64,000 nucleotides of DNA from SCBR16-9 sp964537975 (GCA_964537975.1 CAZIDP010000001.1:62001-126000), one strand, 5' to 3'. Counted from the stretch's first letter, positions 45,980 to 55,344 are shown. A program made the numbers and translations. The notes: generated by a model from the sequence alone, not told the origin.

Positions 45980-46747
45980 TTACAAATTCATTTTGTAAAA
46001 ACGATGCAATCCTACAGACATAAATACCAGGGCATATCCCATACCATATACTGTGAGTACCAATAGCACCCAGGCTGGCGCAGGAGGCCAGCCATGCACT
46101 TCCCGCTTGCTTATATCAAATAATTCCAAATGAGGAAGCACCCAATAGAGAAGGTCAAAAAATCGAAGTGTCCAACCATCTACCTCTGTACGAACGGTTA
46201 TGATCGTATTGGCAAATGTCTGCATTGCCAATGCCAACAACATAGAAATGGTGACATTGGCTCCCTGGGTGAGAAACACCGAAAGGCTAAGCGTCAAGCC
46301 GGCAATGATCCACATTAAGATGATGCGCAAATATACAGCCTGTAAGAAAACGATGGTCACCGGAATATCGAGAACCCAAAACAGAAGATACAATTCGGCG
46401 GAAAACAGTAGTACAACAAAAGTCGCCATCACGCCAACGCCGATATATTTCCCCAAGAAAACTTGTATCCGTGAAACCGGCTTGGCAAGTAGCGGATAAA
46501 GCGTCCGGTTTTGAATTTCTGTCGGCAATTGTCGTGCGGATGCGATTACACAAATCAAAATAGACATCAAACCTGTCACAGTAAAACCAACGTCTTTGAC
46601 AAATTTTCCCAGCCCTTCCGTACCGAATCTACTGAAAATACCGGCACCGAAAATTATTAAACCGGCCAGTATAATTACGACGTACGGGTCTTTACGCCGA
46701 AACGATTCTTTGATGGCTACTTGGGCAATCCCCAGAATTTTTTCCAT
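45980..46747 (-). CDS. ABC-2 type transporter permease
   Basis: 255 residues with about six membrane helices, starting M-E-K-I-L-G-I-A-Q-V-A-I-K-E-S-F-R-R-K-D, the usual amphipathic start of ABC-2 permeases, then R-Q-L-P-T-E-I-Q-N-R-T-L-Y-P-L-L-A-K-P-V-S-R (given in parts: E-I-Q-N-R-T-L, P-V-S-R), a family hallmark preceding the second helix pair. AAAAGGAA precedes the ATG. It pairs with the ATPase encoded 26 bp upstream. Exported substrate unknown. Confidence 0.9.
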   Translation of the reverse strand: MEKILGIAQVAIKESFRRKDPYVVIILAGLIIFGAGIFSRFGTEGLGKFVKDVGFTVTGLMSILICVIASARQLPTEIQNRTLYPLLAKPVSRIQVFLGKYIGVGVMATFVVLLFSAELYLLFWVLDIPVTIVFLQAVYLRIILMWIIAGLTLSLSVFLTQGANVTISMLLALAMQTFANTIITVRTEVDGWTLRFFDLLYWVLPHLELFDISKREVHGWPPAPAWVLLVLTVYGMGYALVFMSVGLHRFYKMNL

Positions 46748-46773
46748 GTCTGCTAATTCCTTTTCTAAATGCT

Positions 46774-47709
46774 TCAGGTGACCTTATGCCCAATAGTACG
46801 CACAAAAAAGTCTTCCAAAGATCCAGCTTCTTCCCAAGATTCCGTTACCTTTTTGCCCATCTCTTGCAACATGCCTGTCAACCTGCCGCACGCATCTTCG
46901 TCTTCCGCTGTAAACATGGTCACCCCGTTGTGAACGGAATGCACATATACCCCTTCCGGCAATTTTGGAGGAGCCTGGATATTATCTACTTGAAAGACTA
47001 TGCGACGAATCGAGGAAAGCAACTTTTCTATGCGGTCTTCTGTAATAACTTTTCCGCCATCAATGACAATAACCCGATCACACAACATGGTCACTTCGGA
47101 TAACTCATGCGACGAGAAAAAAACTGTCTTCCCTTTAGATTTGAAATCCAGCAATATTCGTCGCACATCATACCGGGCAACAGGGTCCAGGCCCGAGGTC
47201 ACCTCATCCAGAATCAGCAGATCCGGTTCTCCCATGATAGCCTGTGCAATGCCAACCCGTTGTAACATTCCTTTTGAAAAGCCGCGAACCGGCTCTTTAT
47301 CACGTCCTGCCAGACCGACTTTTTCCAGCAATTCATCAATGACATCTTTACGATCTCGACGTGGAATTTCTCTCAGTTTCGCGAACATATCCAATGTTTC
47401 ACGGGCCGTCAGAAATGGATAATACAATGCAACCTCGGGCAGGAATCCGATACGGCGCCGTGCTTCTACATTGCCCGGTGTTTTACCATATATAGTTGCA
47501 CGTCCATTGGAAGCAGACTGAAATCCCATCAAAACCTTAATTGTGGTTGATTTTCCAGCCCCATTGGGTCCGATGAAGCCAACCACCTCACCTGCTTCTA
47601 CATTTAAGTTCAGTCCCTTGACTGCTGTGATCTTTTTACCGAAATCGGTACGGTATTCAACTGACAAATCGTCAATAGTAATTACGGTTTCATTTGTGCT
47701 CATACCCAT
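46774..47709 (-). CDS. ABC transporter ATP-binding protein
   Basis: 311 residues. Walker A G-P-N-G-A-G-K-S-T, signature F-S-K-G-M-L-Q-R (a common variant of L-S-G-G-Q in ABC-2 exporters), Walker B L-L-I-L-D-E, D-loop S-G-L-D-P and H-loop S-S-H-E-L-S-E. The last 80 residues are the C-terminal extension typical of CcmA/DrrA-like ATPases. With the permease downstream it forms an exporter. An alternative start is two codons in (M-S-T-N). Confidence 0.95.
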   Translation of the reverse strand: MGMSTNETVITIDDLSVEYRTDFGKKITAVKGLNLNVEAGEVVGFIGPNGAGKSTTIKVLMGFQSASNGRATIYGKTPGNVEARRRIGFLPEVALYYPFLTARETLDMFAKLREIPRRDRKDVIDELLEKVGLAGRDKEPVRGFSKGMLQRVGIAQAIMGEPDLLILDEVTSGLDPVARYDVRRILLDFKSKGKTVFFSSHELSEVTMLCDRVIVIDGGKVITEDRIEKLLSSIRRIVFQVDNIQAPPKLPEGVYVHSVHNGVTMFTAEDEDACGRLTGMLQEMGKKVTESWEEAGSLEDFFVRTIGHKVT

Positions 47710-47739
47710 TACTGACCTTTTTATAGCTTATTCATGATA

Positions 47740-48264
47740 TTAACTTGACGACAAGCTGAGTTCTGCTGCGTTATTCGCCCTGAGATGTCCCATCTCTTTA
47801 ATGCCATCTATGCCCAATGCCCGATCATAAATTTTGTCGGGTACCTCTACACCAATCTTCAGAAATTCGTCAAAAGCTCGCAAATGATGCTCATGCGCGC
47901 CACAGCCAGCACTGTCCAGAAGTGTCCAAGTACCATTTTCACGAACGTAAAAATATTCAATTCCTTTAAACGTGGTGAAGTCTATGTCTCCCTTATCCTT
48001 GACATAAAAATGGATGACACCCCAAGCCCGCCCAAATAAGGTAAACGCTTTTTCCGAATCTACGATCGTCAAGTACTCAAACCTGTCCCGATCAACCATT
48101 TGCCCGTCCACAGTAAACCAGTCATCCACATGCAATTGCGCTACACGCCGTAAATCACTTGAAATATTGTCAAGATCATAAAAAGCATACGCCAGCCACA
48201 CACCAAAAAGTGTGATGATTACCAGGCAGACTGCAATGTCGCGTCTGGAAACTTCGATTCTCAT
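47740..48264 (-). CDS. Small membrane-anchored protein, WGVI family, copy 2
   Basis: 174 residues from ATG 48264 with AAGGAGGAAA upstream; an upstream in-frame ATG at 48297 is rejected. One membrane helix (about 9-27), then an outward domain: L-F-G-R-A-W-G-V-I-H-F-Y-V-K-D-K, F-K-G-I-E-Y-F-Y, W-T-L-L-D-S-A, F-D-E-F. This is plainly the same family as 40457-40894. It has about 30 extra C-terminal residues. It is the first gene of the ABC-2 operon, 30 bp before the ATPase. Its job may be tied to the transporter. Confidence 0.75.
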   Translation of the reverse strand: MRIEVSRRDIAVCLVIITLFGVWLAYAFYDLDNISSDLRRVAQLHVDDWFTVDGQMVDRDRFEYLTIVDSEKAFTLFGRAWGVIHFYVKDKGDIDFTTFKGIEYFYVRENGTWTLLDSAGCGAHEHHLRAFDEFLKIGVEVPDKIYDRALGIDGIKEMGHLRANNAAELSLSSS

Positions 48265-48550
48265 TCTGCTTTCCTCCTTGAATATTCGATGATGCAACCC
48301 CAGACAATTAACCTGCGCACTACTGATAACAATAACACATTCTCAATAAAGAATCAATTTTATCGCAACTGAATACTCATTATCATTAAAAAATGTGATT
48401 GATACGATAAAATCCGAATCTGGGGGGAATTCGTATTTCCCTAAGATAAAAAGAATGAATTACGCTATATCAATAATCCTAAAAAGCAGAACTCCAGCCT
48501 GTTGCGGAGGGTACACAACAAACCAGATTCCAAGTGAGGGGAGATAGATG

Positions 48551-49228
48551 TTATGAATAAAACTCAATTCGTGATAGGGTAACATCAGCTTGATAGGCAG
48601 CCTTGGCAGCCACAAGGGCAATTCTTTTTATCGCTTTCAAATTTAAGGGCACATTTATACTTTCAGCCGAAAATTCAGTAAAAGGAATTTCTACTGTTTT
48701 CCAATCCTCATCTGCTATGAATTCGGCACTGTAATATTGCCAGGGAAGCCGGGTCTGGTTGGTTCTTAAATGGATGTAGTATTTTTTACCATTACCCTTC
48801 ACATGAATTCGTACCCCAGAATATACGGAGGCGTCAACATGACCTTGATTGGGGTCCAGTGCCAAAGCTGCCTGAGCAAAACCGCCATTATTATCAAGGC
48901 TGACCACCCCTTTCAAATTCAAAACTTTCTGGGGATTCCCATTGCAGTTAAATTTTATATCATCAAATGTATGTTGTGCAGAAGAAATGCCACCCATTAC
49001 TCTATCTGTAAATGTCTGCCAACTTGTGCCAAGTGATGATAAATTATCTTCTTTTGAAAAGTCATCGATGAGCATAACATCATCATTTTTTGGATAGTCT
49101 GTTGAAAAAGTCTCTTCTTCTGCCATAAACACATTCCCCTTGCTCAATTCAATATACAGATAGCTCAAGCCGAATAGAACAGTTATGATTAATATCAAAT
49201 TCAAATGGTATCGCATTTTGTGGTTCAT
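48551..49228 (-). CDS. CIA30-domain protein with an N-terminal membrane anchor
   Basis: 225 residues from ATG 49228, with AAAGGA upstream. A helix at about 8-27 anchors or exports it. The domain is that of complex I intermediate-associated protein 30 (CIA30, PF08547): L-I-D-D-F-S-K near 50, W-Q-T-F-T-D-R-V-M-G-G-I-S, V-S-L-D-N-N-G-G-F and I-H-V-K-G-N-G-K-K-Y-Y. Bacterial CIA30 proteins are carbohydrate-binding-like sandwiches of uncertain role. It is followed by the ABC operon on the same strand after 286 bases. Confidence 0.85.
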   Translation of the reverse strand: MNHKMRYHLNLILIITVLFGLSYLYIELSKGNVFMAEEETFSTDYPKNDDVMLIDDFSKEDNLSSLGTSWQTFTDRVMGGISSAQHTFDDIKFNCNGNPQKVLNLKGVVSLDNNGGFAQAALALDPNQGHVDASVYSGVRIHVKGNGKKYYIHLRTNQTRLPWQYYSAEFIADEDWKTVEIPFTEFSAESINVPLNLKAIKRIALVAAKAAYQADVTLSRIEFYS

Positions 49229-49307
49229 ATTTTTATATCCTTTCAGACAAGATACCACACTGTCTACTATTTGTCAAGAATATGTCTATGTATTAAATCC
49301 CCATATA

Positions 49308-49334
49308 CAAAAAAACCAGGCTGGCTGGCCTGGT
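49308..49334 (-). terminator. Rho-independent terminator of the 74-residue gene
   Basis: On the minus strand ACCAGGC, 6-base loop, GCCTGGT, then seven T (plus-strand A tract at 49309-49315). It lies 42 bases after the stop at 49376. Confidence 0.85.
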
Positions 49335-49375
49335 ATTTGGAAAATTGGACGTAAAATGCAAAAAATAAATACGTC

Positions 49376-49600
49376 TTAGGGCAATATCGGTTCTGGCGCA
49401 GTTGCGGGAAGTGCCTTGACATCTCCCTTGGCAACAATATTTTCACTTCGGTCGTAGATAATGTACTTGGAGTAACTTTCTTCACGTGCTTCATCTTCAA
49501 CACAACCAACCAATGAATCACGCCAACCTTGCATATTTTCCTGTGACCACAATTCAAATTCTCGGACAGACATGGTGTAACGCCATATTTTCCGTGCCAT
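49376..49600 (-). CDS. Small hypothetical protein (74 residues)
   Basis: ATG 49600 with AAGGAG at good spacing, and a terminator directly downstream, so this is a complete single-gene unit. The sequence is soluble: M-A-R-K-I-W-R-Y-T-M-S-V-R-E-F-E-L-W-S, one Cys, a short beta-like segment K-Y-I-I-Y-D-R-S and a Pro/Ala-rich tail. No membrane helix or known motif. Function unknown. Confidence 0.65.
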   Translation of the reverse strand: MARKIWRYTMSVREFELWSQENMQGWRDSLVGCVEDEAREESYSKYIIYDRSENIVAKGDVKALPATAPEPILP

Positions 49601-49961
49601 TTTAATGACTCCTTGAGTTAACTTTTGAGCTTGTCTTGAAACAGACTACAATTGAATGGAAAGGCACAACAGTTGCCAGAATAGCATGTTAAGAGATGTA
49701 TTATGCCAGATTGTTTAACAAATATCAAGTATTAAAATTGACAAGAGAAAACATGTCATAAAATCATATATACCATACTATAAATTATTATATATCTATA
49801 TAAATGCTGTATATATACAATTATATATTTTACTTGAAACTTGTTTATAAAACATTCTAGTCTACTTTACAAGTCCTGACGTGAAAAAAACATTTGCGTG
49901 GATACAGCTACTCTGCATCAACGATGCATATTGTACACAGGAAAGGCTGAGAGGTAACATC
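49601..49961. other. Very AT-rich divergent intergenic region
   Basis: From about 49740 to 49850 it is almost only A and T with many TATA-like words. TTGACA (49738-49743) with TAAAAT 15 bases on is the best rightward promoter, though the spacer is short. No gene is supported here. An upstream extension of pcm to 49881 has no Shine-Dalgarno. Confidence 0.4.
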
Positions 49962-50753
49962 ATGAAATTAATGATTCCAACAGTACATGTAAATACAGGT
50001 GGCCTCAGACTTTTACACTCTACTTCAAGTTTACTATTGAGTTGTTTTGCAGCTATTTTAACCTTGCTGATAAACGGGAATTTGCAAGCAGAGGAGGACT
50101 CGTATAAAGAAGAGCGGGTACGAATGGTGGACCAGACAATAGCCAGAGGCAGCTTGCTGGGTCGCACGGCAGTTGAAGATGAAAAAGTACTGGAGGCCAT
50201 GCGCACAGTACTGCGACATGAATTTGTTCCAGAGCGACAAAAGAGCCAGGCTTATGCGGACCGCCCCTTACCTATTGGATATGGCCAGACCATTTCGCAG
50301 CCTTACATTGTCGCTATAATGACGGAGATGCTGGAGGTAAAATCTGAAGACCATGTCCTGGAAATTGGCGCAGGATCAGGGTACCAGGCTGCTGTTTTAG
50401 CGGAACTTGTTGAGGAAGTGTACACCATAGAAATTGTCGAGGCACTGGGCAAAGAAGCGCAGGAGCGAATGGAACGTTTAAATTATGACAATGTTCATTT
50501 AAAAATTGGGGATGGATATCATGGTTGGGAAGAAAAAGCGCCTTTTGATGCGATAATCGTAACAGCCGCAGCCGCACACATTCCCCCACCTTTGGTCGAA
50601 CAATTAAAGCCAGGTGGCAAAATGGTAATTCCTGTTGGCCCCCCCTTCATGACGCAGAATCTCGTGATTGTGTCTAAATTGGAAGACGGCAGTATACGCC
50701 AGCGGAATGTTATGCCGGTACGTTTCGTGCCTTTCACCCGAGCCGAAGAGTAG
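49962..50753 (+). CDS. pcm: Exported protein-L-isoaspartate O-methyltransferase
   Basis: 263 residues from ATG 49962, with GAGAGG upstream. The first 45 residues hold a basic start and a hydrophobic run ending L-L-I-N-G-N-L-Q-A, which looks like a signal peptide; cytoplasmic Pcm begins directly with the catalytic domain. The enzyme core is complete: G-Y-G-Q-T-I-S-Q-P, S-AdoMet motif L-E-I-G-A-G-S-G-Y-Q, I-E-I-V-E and A-A-A-A-H-I-P-P. It repairs isoaspartyl residues with S-adenosylmethionine as donor; how the cofactor would reach the periplasm is unclear. The membrane methyltransferase-like gene follows 40 bp on. Confidence 0.9.
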   Translation: MKLMIPTVHVNTGGLRLLHSTSSLLLSCFAAILTLLINGNLQAEEDSYKEERVRMVDQTIARGSLLGRTAVEDEKVLEAMRTVLRHEFVPERQKSQAYADRPLPIGYGQTISQPYIVAIMTEMLEVKSEDHVLEIGAGSGYQAAVLAELVEEVYTIEIVEALGKEAQERMERLNYDNVHLKIGDGYHGWEEKAPFDAIIVTAAAAHIPPPLVEQLKPGGKMVIPVGPPFMTQNLVIVSKLEDGSIRQRNVMPVRFVPFTRAEE

Positions 50754-50793
50754 CATGGTTTTCTAATAATGGACCGCGTTCATAAGAGGGGTT

Positions 50794-53214
50794 ATGATAC
50801 CACGATTTTTATTCCCGGCTATTATGCTGATCAGCGCGACAGGTATTGCGTATCAGGTTGCATTGATGCGAATACTCTCCATAGCCCAGTGGCATCATTT
50901 TGCCTATATGATAATCAGCATTTCGATGCTCGGTTTTGGTGCCAGTGGAACCGCTCTCTCGCTCTTTCGTCACCGTATTCAACCCAAGGCTGTATCCATA
51001 CTTCGTTGGAGTGCATTATGTGTGACTTTCTCGTTGGTCCCGGTTTATATCTTTAGCCAGTCAATACCATTTGAGACATACCAATTACTAAGCCAGCCGG
51101 GGCAATTCCGCTATTTGCTGATGTTGTATGTGCTCTTGTCCATCCCCTTTTTTCTGGTTGCCTGTTGTATCTCGTTAAGTTTTTTCATCGTGCCCAAGCA
51201 CATAGGCAAATTGTATTTTTTCAATATGAGTGGTTCTGGCCTGGGTGCGATTCTAATAGTCGGCCTTTTATACATGGCACCATCGCAGGCATTACCTTAT
51301 TTATTAACACTCATTTCTGCAACAGCCTGCATTTTGCTGATGGTAGATGCACCTCGCAGACATATTTTGCTTATCTTACTACCACTGGCAGCATTTCTCA
51401 CGACAATCTTCATAACCGGTGTCAGCCCAATCCGAATTTCGGAATATAAAGGGTTGCCATACGCTTTAGAGCTTCCCGAGGCCAATGTTGTAGCGGAACG
51501 ATATAGTCCCATTTCGCACATAACTGCCATCTCCTCTCCTTACTTGCGCGAAACACCAGGCCAACTTTCCAACTATCCAATGAGTCAACTGGGAGATTTG
51601 CCGGAACAAGTTGGACTGTATTTTGATGCCGGAGCTGTGTCGCCAGTACACCGTTTTGATGGTAATCTCGAAGATTTTGCCTACCTGGATTATATTACAA
51701 ATGCTTTGGCGTATCGCATGCTGGAAGAACCACATGTATTGGTGTTAGGTGCTGGTGGTGGAACAGAAGTCTTAAATGCGCTCTACCACAACGCACGAAA
51801 AGTGACCGCTGTAGAAGTAGACCGGCAGGTTCACACATTAATCAATACGTATCTCAAGGACTTTTACGGAGGTTTATACAATCATGAGAAGGTATCCGTA
51901 ATCTTTGGTGAAGGAAGAAGTGTACTTGAATCCTCTGAGGCTACCTATGACTTAATCCATCTTCCATTATTTGGTTCCTACACCGCGGCATCGGCCGGTG
52001 TTATGGCGTTGAATGAAAGTTACCTGTACACAGTCGAAGCTCTGGCATTGTTTCTCGACAGATTGAATCCACAGGGCATACTCTCATTATCGTGTTGGTT
52101 GAAAACGCCGCCAAGGGACGCAATCAAATTGTTCGCGACTGCGGTGGAAGCATTGGAATATCGCGGTGTATCCAATCCAGAGCAGCATATAGCATTTATT
52201 CGCTCCTGGAACAATGCAACGATACTGGTATCACCAGACCCCTTTACGCAAAACAATATAGCGGCGATTCGTCAATTCTGTGCGGAACGTTATTTCGATA
52301 TCAGTTATTGCCCTGGAGTTACAGACGAAGAAGTTAATCAATACACCATACTGGAGGAACCCTATTATTACGACGCAGCAACGGCAATACTTTCGGAGGA
52401 TCGAGCAACCTATTACAGAGATAATCTCTTCCACATTGTCCCTGCCACCGATGACAACCCGTATTTTTTCAGATTTCTGAAATGGGAATCCTTGCCCCGT
52501 TTAATCGACAGCATGGGTTTGGAATGGCTACCATTTGTAGAGTGGGGATACATTGTCTTGATCGCCACATTGTTACAAAGCGTACTGGTAGGTGTAGTTT
52601 TAATTCTGTTACCCTTGCTGGTACTGGCCCGCGAGTCCCAGACGCGAAACACCAAGTATTGGACCGTATTATATTTCGGGGCACTGGGAACCGCGTTTAT
52701 GTTTCTTGAAATCGCATTCATTCAGGTTTTCATGCGGTTTCTTGGCCACCCGATATATGCAGTGACGGTTGTATTAACAGCATTCCTCGTGTTCTCCGGT
52801 ATTGGAAGCCTGACCTCGGGATACTATACAGGTAGCAAGCGCGCATTACCTGTTGTCTGGAGTGTATCTGGAATTTTGGTTTTAAGCGTTCTCTATATCA
52901 CTTTCCTCCCAGGCATCTTTTCTTCATGGTCTGGTCTGCCAGATGTATTAAAAATTATTTCCAGCATAGTACTGTTGGCCCCACTTGCATTTTGCATGGG
53001 AGTTCCGTTTCCCTCCGGTATGCAGTTAATATCGGACAAAGCATCAACACTCGTGCCCTGGGCCTGGGGTATTAATGGTTGCACCTCTGTTGTGGGTGCA
53101 ACATCTGCCACATTTTTAGCTATCCACCTCGGCTTCACTATCCTGATCTTTTTTGCTGTGGCAATATATTTGATGGCAGCAGTTTTTATCTGGCGATTAC
53201 AGGCAAGTCTATAA
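50794..53214 (+). CDS. Multi-pass membrane protein with a spermidine-synthase-like domain
   Basis: 806 residues. About six membrane helices precede a soluble Rossmann domain (about 300-520) with V-L-V-L-G-A-G-G-G-T-E, V-T-A-V-E-V-D and S-W-N-N-A-T-I-L, as in polyamine aminopropyltransferases; about seven helices follow. Many bacteria carry such spermidine-synthase-like membrane proteins, whose substrate is unknown. The nucleotide-binding Asp/Glu pattern suggests decarboxylated or normal S-adenosylmethionine. Start 50794 gives a direct membrane start M-I-P-R-F-L-F-P. It likely shares an operon with the exported pcm. Confidence 0.8.
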   Translation: MIPRFLFPAIMLISATGIAYQVALMRILSIAQWHHFAYMIISISMLGFGASGTALSLFRHRIQPKAVSILRWSALCVTFSLVPVYIFSQSIPFETYQLLSQPGQFRYLLMLYVLLSIPFFLVACCISLSFFIVPKHIGKLYFFNMSGSGLGAILIVGLLYMAPSQALPYLLTLISATACILLMVDAPRRHILLILLPLAAFLTTIFITGVSPIRISEYKGLPYALELPEANVVAERYSPISHITAISSPYLRETPGQLSNYPMSQLGDLPEQVGLYFDAGAVSPVHRFDGNLEDFAYLDYITNALAYRMLEEPHVLVLGAGGGTEVLNALYHNARKVTAVEVDRQVHTLINTYLKDFYGGLYNHEKVSVIFGEGRSVLESSEATYDLIHLPLFGSYTAASAGVMALNESYLYTVEALALFLDRLNPQGILSLSCWLKTPPRDAIKLFATAVEALEYRGVSNPEQHIAFIRSWNNATILVSPDPFTQNNIAAIRQFCAERYFDISYCPGVTDEEVNQYTILEEPYYYDAATAILSEDRATYYRDNLFHIVPATDDNPYFFRFLKWESLPRLIDSMGLEWLPFVEWGYIVLIATLLQSVLVGVVLILLPLLVLARESQTRNTKYWTVLYFGALGTAFMFLEIAFIQVFMRFLGHPIYAVTVVLTAFLVFSGIGSLTSGYYTGSKRALPVVWSVSGILVLSVLYITFLPGIFSSWSGLPDVLKIISSIVLLAPLAFCMGVPFPSGMQLISDKASTLVPWAWGINGCTSVVGATSATFLAIHLGFTILIFFAVAIYLMAAVFIWRLQASL

Positions 53215-53227
53215 TTTCACATAAAAG

Positions 53228-53271
53228 AATCCGGCAGGTTTGCGTACAAAATACACGTCCCCTACCGGATT
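53228..53271. terminator. Hairpin between convergent genes
   Basis: AATCCGGCAGG (53228-53238) pairs with CCTACCGGATT (53261-53271) with one mismatch; loop 22 bases. There is no T tract on either side, so termination is weakly supported. It lies between the membrane protein and ilvB. Confidence 0.4.
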
Positions 53272-53329
53272 CACCGTAATTGGTTTATCATCCTGATGCT
53301 ATATTTTAAGACAGCGACTTAACAATCAA

Positions 53330-55153
53330 TTAGAAGCTATCTGATGTATCCAGTACCGCTTCACGCTTGTCTGTGTTATCACGACCCTGGATATAGGGTC
53401 CTGTAAGCATATCCCGATATCCCATTCCGGGGCCAACCATCGGAAAGACGAACGCCTGTTTGTCCACCATAACTTCCAGGAAAGCCGGACCATCAAATGC
53501 CACAAAATCTTTAATGGCCTGCTCTAAGTCTTCGTGTTTATCCACACGCCGTGCAAACTGAAAACCATCCGCTTCAGCCGCTTTGACAAAGTCCTTCTTG
53601 TGAAGTGCCTTGTCCGACCCGGAAAAGCGCCCCTGAAAATACAGGGTCTGCCATTGCACCACCATACCGTCACCCAGATTATTCAACAAGAGAATTTTCA
53701 CGGGCAAATTGTATGTCGTACACGTTTCCATTTCACCCAGATTCATCCGGATGCTGCCATCACCATCAACATCAATAACTATCTTCCCGGGGGCTGCGAG
53801 TGCGGCACCAATGGCGGCTGGAACACCGTATCCCATAGTCCCCATGCTGCCCGAAGAAATCCAGGTTCGAGGGTCTTTGAAATCAAAAAACTGGGCTGCA
53901 AACATCTGATGCTGCCCGACACCCGTAGTAATGATAGCATCACCTTTGGTGATTTCATTCACCTTCTCTAACACCGCTTGGGGCTGAATTAAATCGGCAT
54001 CATGGTTGTAGCTTAATTTATGCGTCTCCTTTAATTCCAAAATATGCTTTATCCAGGCATCGTGAGAAACTTTGGTGTTTTTACCAAAATTCATCAGGTC
54101 TTTCAGCGTTGTTTTGGCATCACCCACATGATGCCAGTCAACATTTTTAACCTTACCGATTTCCGCGGCATCAATATCGATGTGCGCAATTTTAGCGAGT
54201 GAAGCAAATTGTTTCGGCACACCGGCTACCCTGTCATCAAAACGGGCACCCAGCGCAATCAGAAAATCACAGTCATCCACAGCATAATTGGCATAGGCCA
54301 TACCGTGCATCCCCAGCATTCGAAGACACAAATCATCGGTAGTATCGACAGCACCAATACCCATTAGCGTGGTAACCACAGGTATACGGAAATGTTTCAC
54401 AAACTCGCGTAATTCTTTACTGCAATCACTGTTGATAGCACCACCACCGACATAAAGCAATGGTCGTTTGGAAGCTTTCAGGAGATCATAAAAATCTTTG
54501 GCTGCACTTTTACTCAGGCGATTTTGTTCCATTTGCTCTATGCGTTGTTGATACCCACGCAACGGCAGCATGCCTTCACCCTTAAATTCACCAACCCAGT
54601 TCTGCACATCTTTGGGAACATCAATGACCACAGGCCCTGGTCTGCCACTGCGTGCCAGGTAAAAAGCGGTACGCACTGTAGTTTCCAATTCAGCTTCGTT
54701 TTTCACCAGGTATACATGCTTGGCACAACTGCTCATTAAGCTGAAAACAGGGGCTTCCTGAAAAGCATCTGTACCCACGGCAGCACGCGCTACCTGGCCA
54801 CATATCAGCACCATTGGAACAGAGTCTGCCATCGCATCACGAATTGGCGTAATACTGTTGGTAGCACCCGGACCTGATGTTACTATAGAGACACCCACCT
54901 TTCCGGAAACCCGTGAGTATCCGGCGGCCATGAATCCTGCACCTTGCTCGTTGGCCGGTACAATCAAGTTCATGTTATTTTTTGGATTGTTGCTGTTCCA
55001 CCTGAAAATTGCATCGTAGGTTGGCAAGATCGCACCGCCACTGTAACCGAATATGGTATTCACGCCCTCATCAGCGAAAACTTGAATAATCATATCGGCC
55101 CCACTCATATTCTCACCTGCTCTGGGATGAACCAACTGTTTTGCCGTAGCCAT
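53330..55153 (-). CDS. ilvB: Acetolactate synthase large subunit (ThDP enzyme)
   Basis: 607 residues, first step of branched-chain amino acid synthesis. The opening G-A-D-M-I-I-Q-V-F-A-D-E-G-V, catalytic-Glu strand P-A-N-E-Q-G-A (often R-H-E-Q), V-T-S-G-P-G-A-T-N and the ThDP motif G-D-G-S-I-R-M-N...L-L-N-N are present. The stretch L-N-N-L-G-D-G-M-V-V-Q-W-Q differs from the usual N-N-x-x-L-G-M-V form, and the C-terminus ends in an unusual tail. No small subunit (ilvN) is adjacent. AAGGAGAG precedes the ATG. Confidence 0.88.
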   Translation of the reverse strand: MATAKQLVHPRAGENMSGADMIIQVFADEGVNTIFGYSGGAILPTYDAIFRWNSNNPKNNMNLIVPANEQGAGFMAAGYSRVSGKVGVSIVTSGPGATNSITPIRDAMADSVPMVLICGQVARAAVGTDAFQEAPVFSLMSSCAKHVYLVKNEAELETTVRTAFYLARSGRPGPVVIDVPKDVQNWVGEFKGEGMLPLRGYQQRIEQMEQNRLSKSAAKDFYDLLKASKRPLLYVGGGAINSDCSKELREFVKHFRIPVVTTLMGIGAVDTTDDLCLRMLGMHGMAYANYAVDDCDFLIALGARFDDRVAGVPKQFASLAKIAHIDIDAAEIGKVKNVDWHHVGDAKTTLKDLMNFGKNTKVSHDAWIKHILELKETHKLSYNHDADLIQPQAVLEKVNEITKGDAIITTGVGQHQMFAAQFFDFKDPRTWISSGSMGTMGYGVPAAIGAALAAPGKIVIDVDGDGSIRMNLGEMETCTTYNLPVKILLLNNLGDGMVVQWQTLYFQGRFSGSDKALHKKDFVKAAEADGFQFARRVDKHEDLEQAIKDFVAFDGPAFLEVMVDKQAFVFPMVGPGMGYRDMLTGPYIQGRDNTDKREAVLDTSDSF

Positions 55154-55344
55154 TTATATTAACTCTCCTTGCATGTTTTAATTGTTGATAGTAAACCAGG
55201 ATGTCGTCATTCATCTGTTTATATTGAATGCCCTGAATCATGCCTACTTCTGTGTAATACACAATATGCATTTTTCATAAACACAGCATTCGGATTGTAC
55301 CGAAATGACCCGGTTCAAGCACATTTCTACAACATTGAATGTTC

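Noticed and set aside
48370..48400. Fur-box-like sequence (CATTATCATT with a partial mirror half)
   Set aside because: Only one half matches the consensus; the other has several mismatches.
48458..48547. 30-codon frame starting M-N-Y-A-I-S-I with a Cys-Cys-Gly-Gly segment
   Set aside because: It lacks a Shine-Dalgarno and resembles none of the small-ORF family members.
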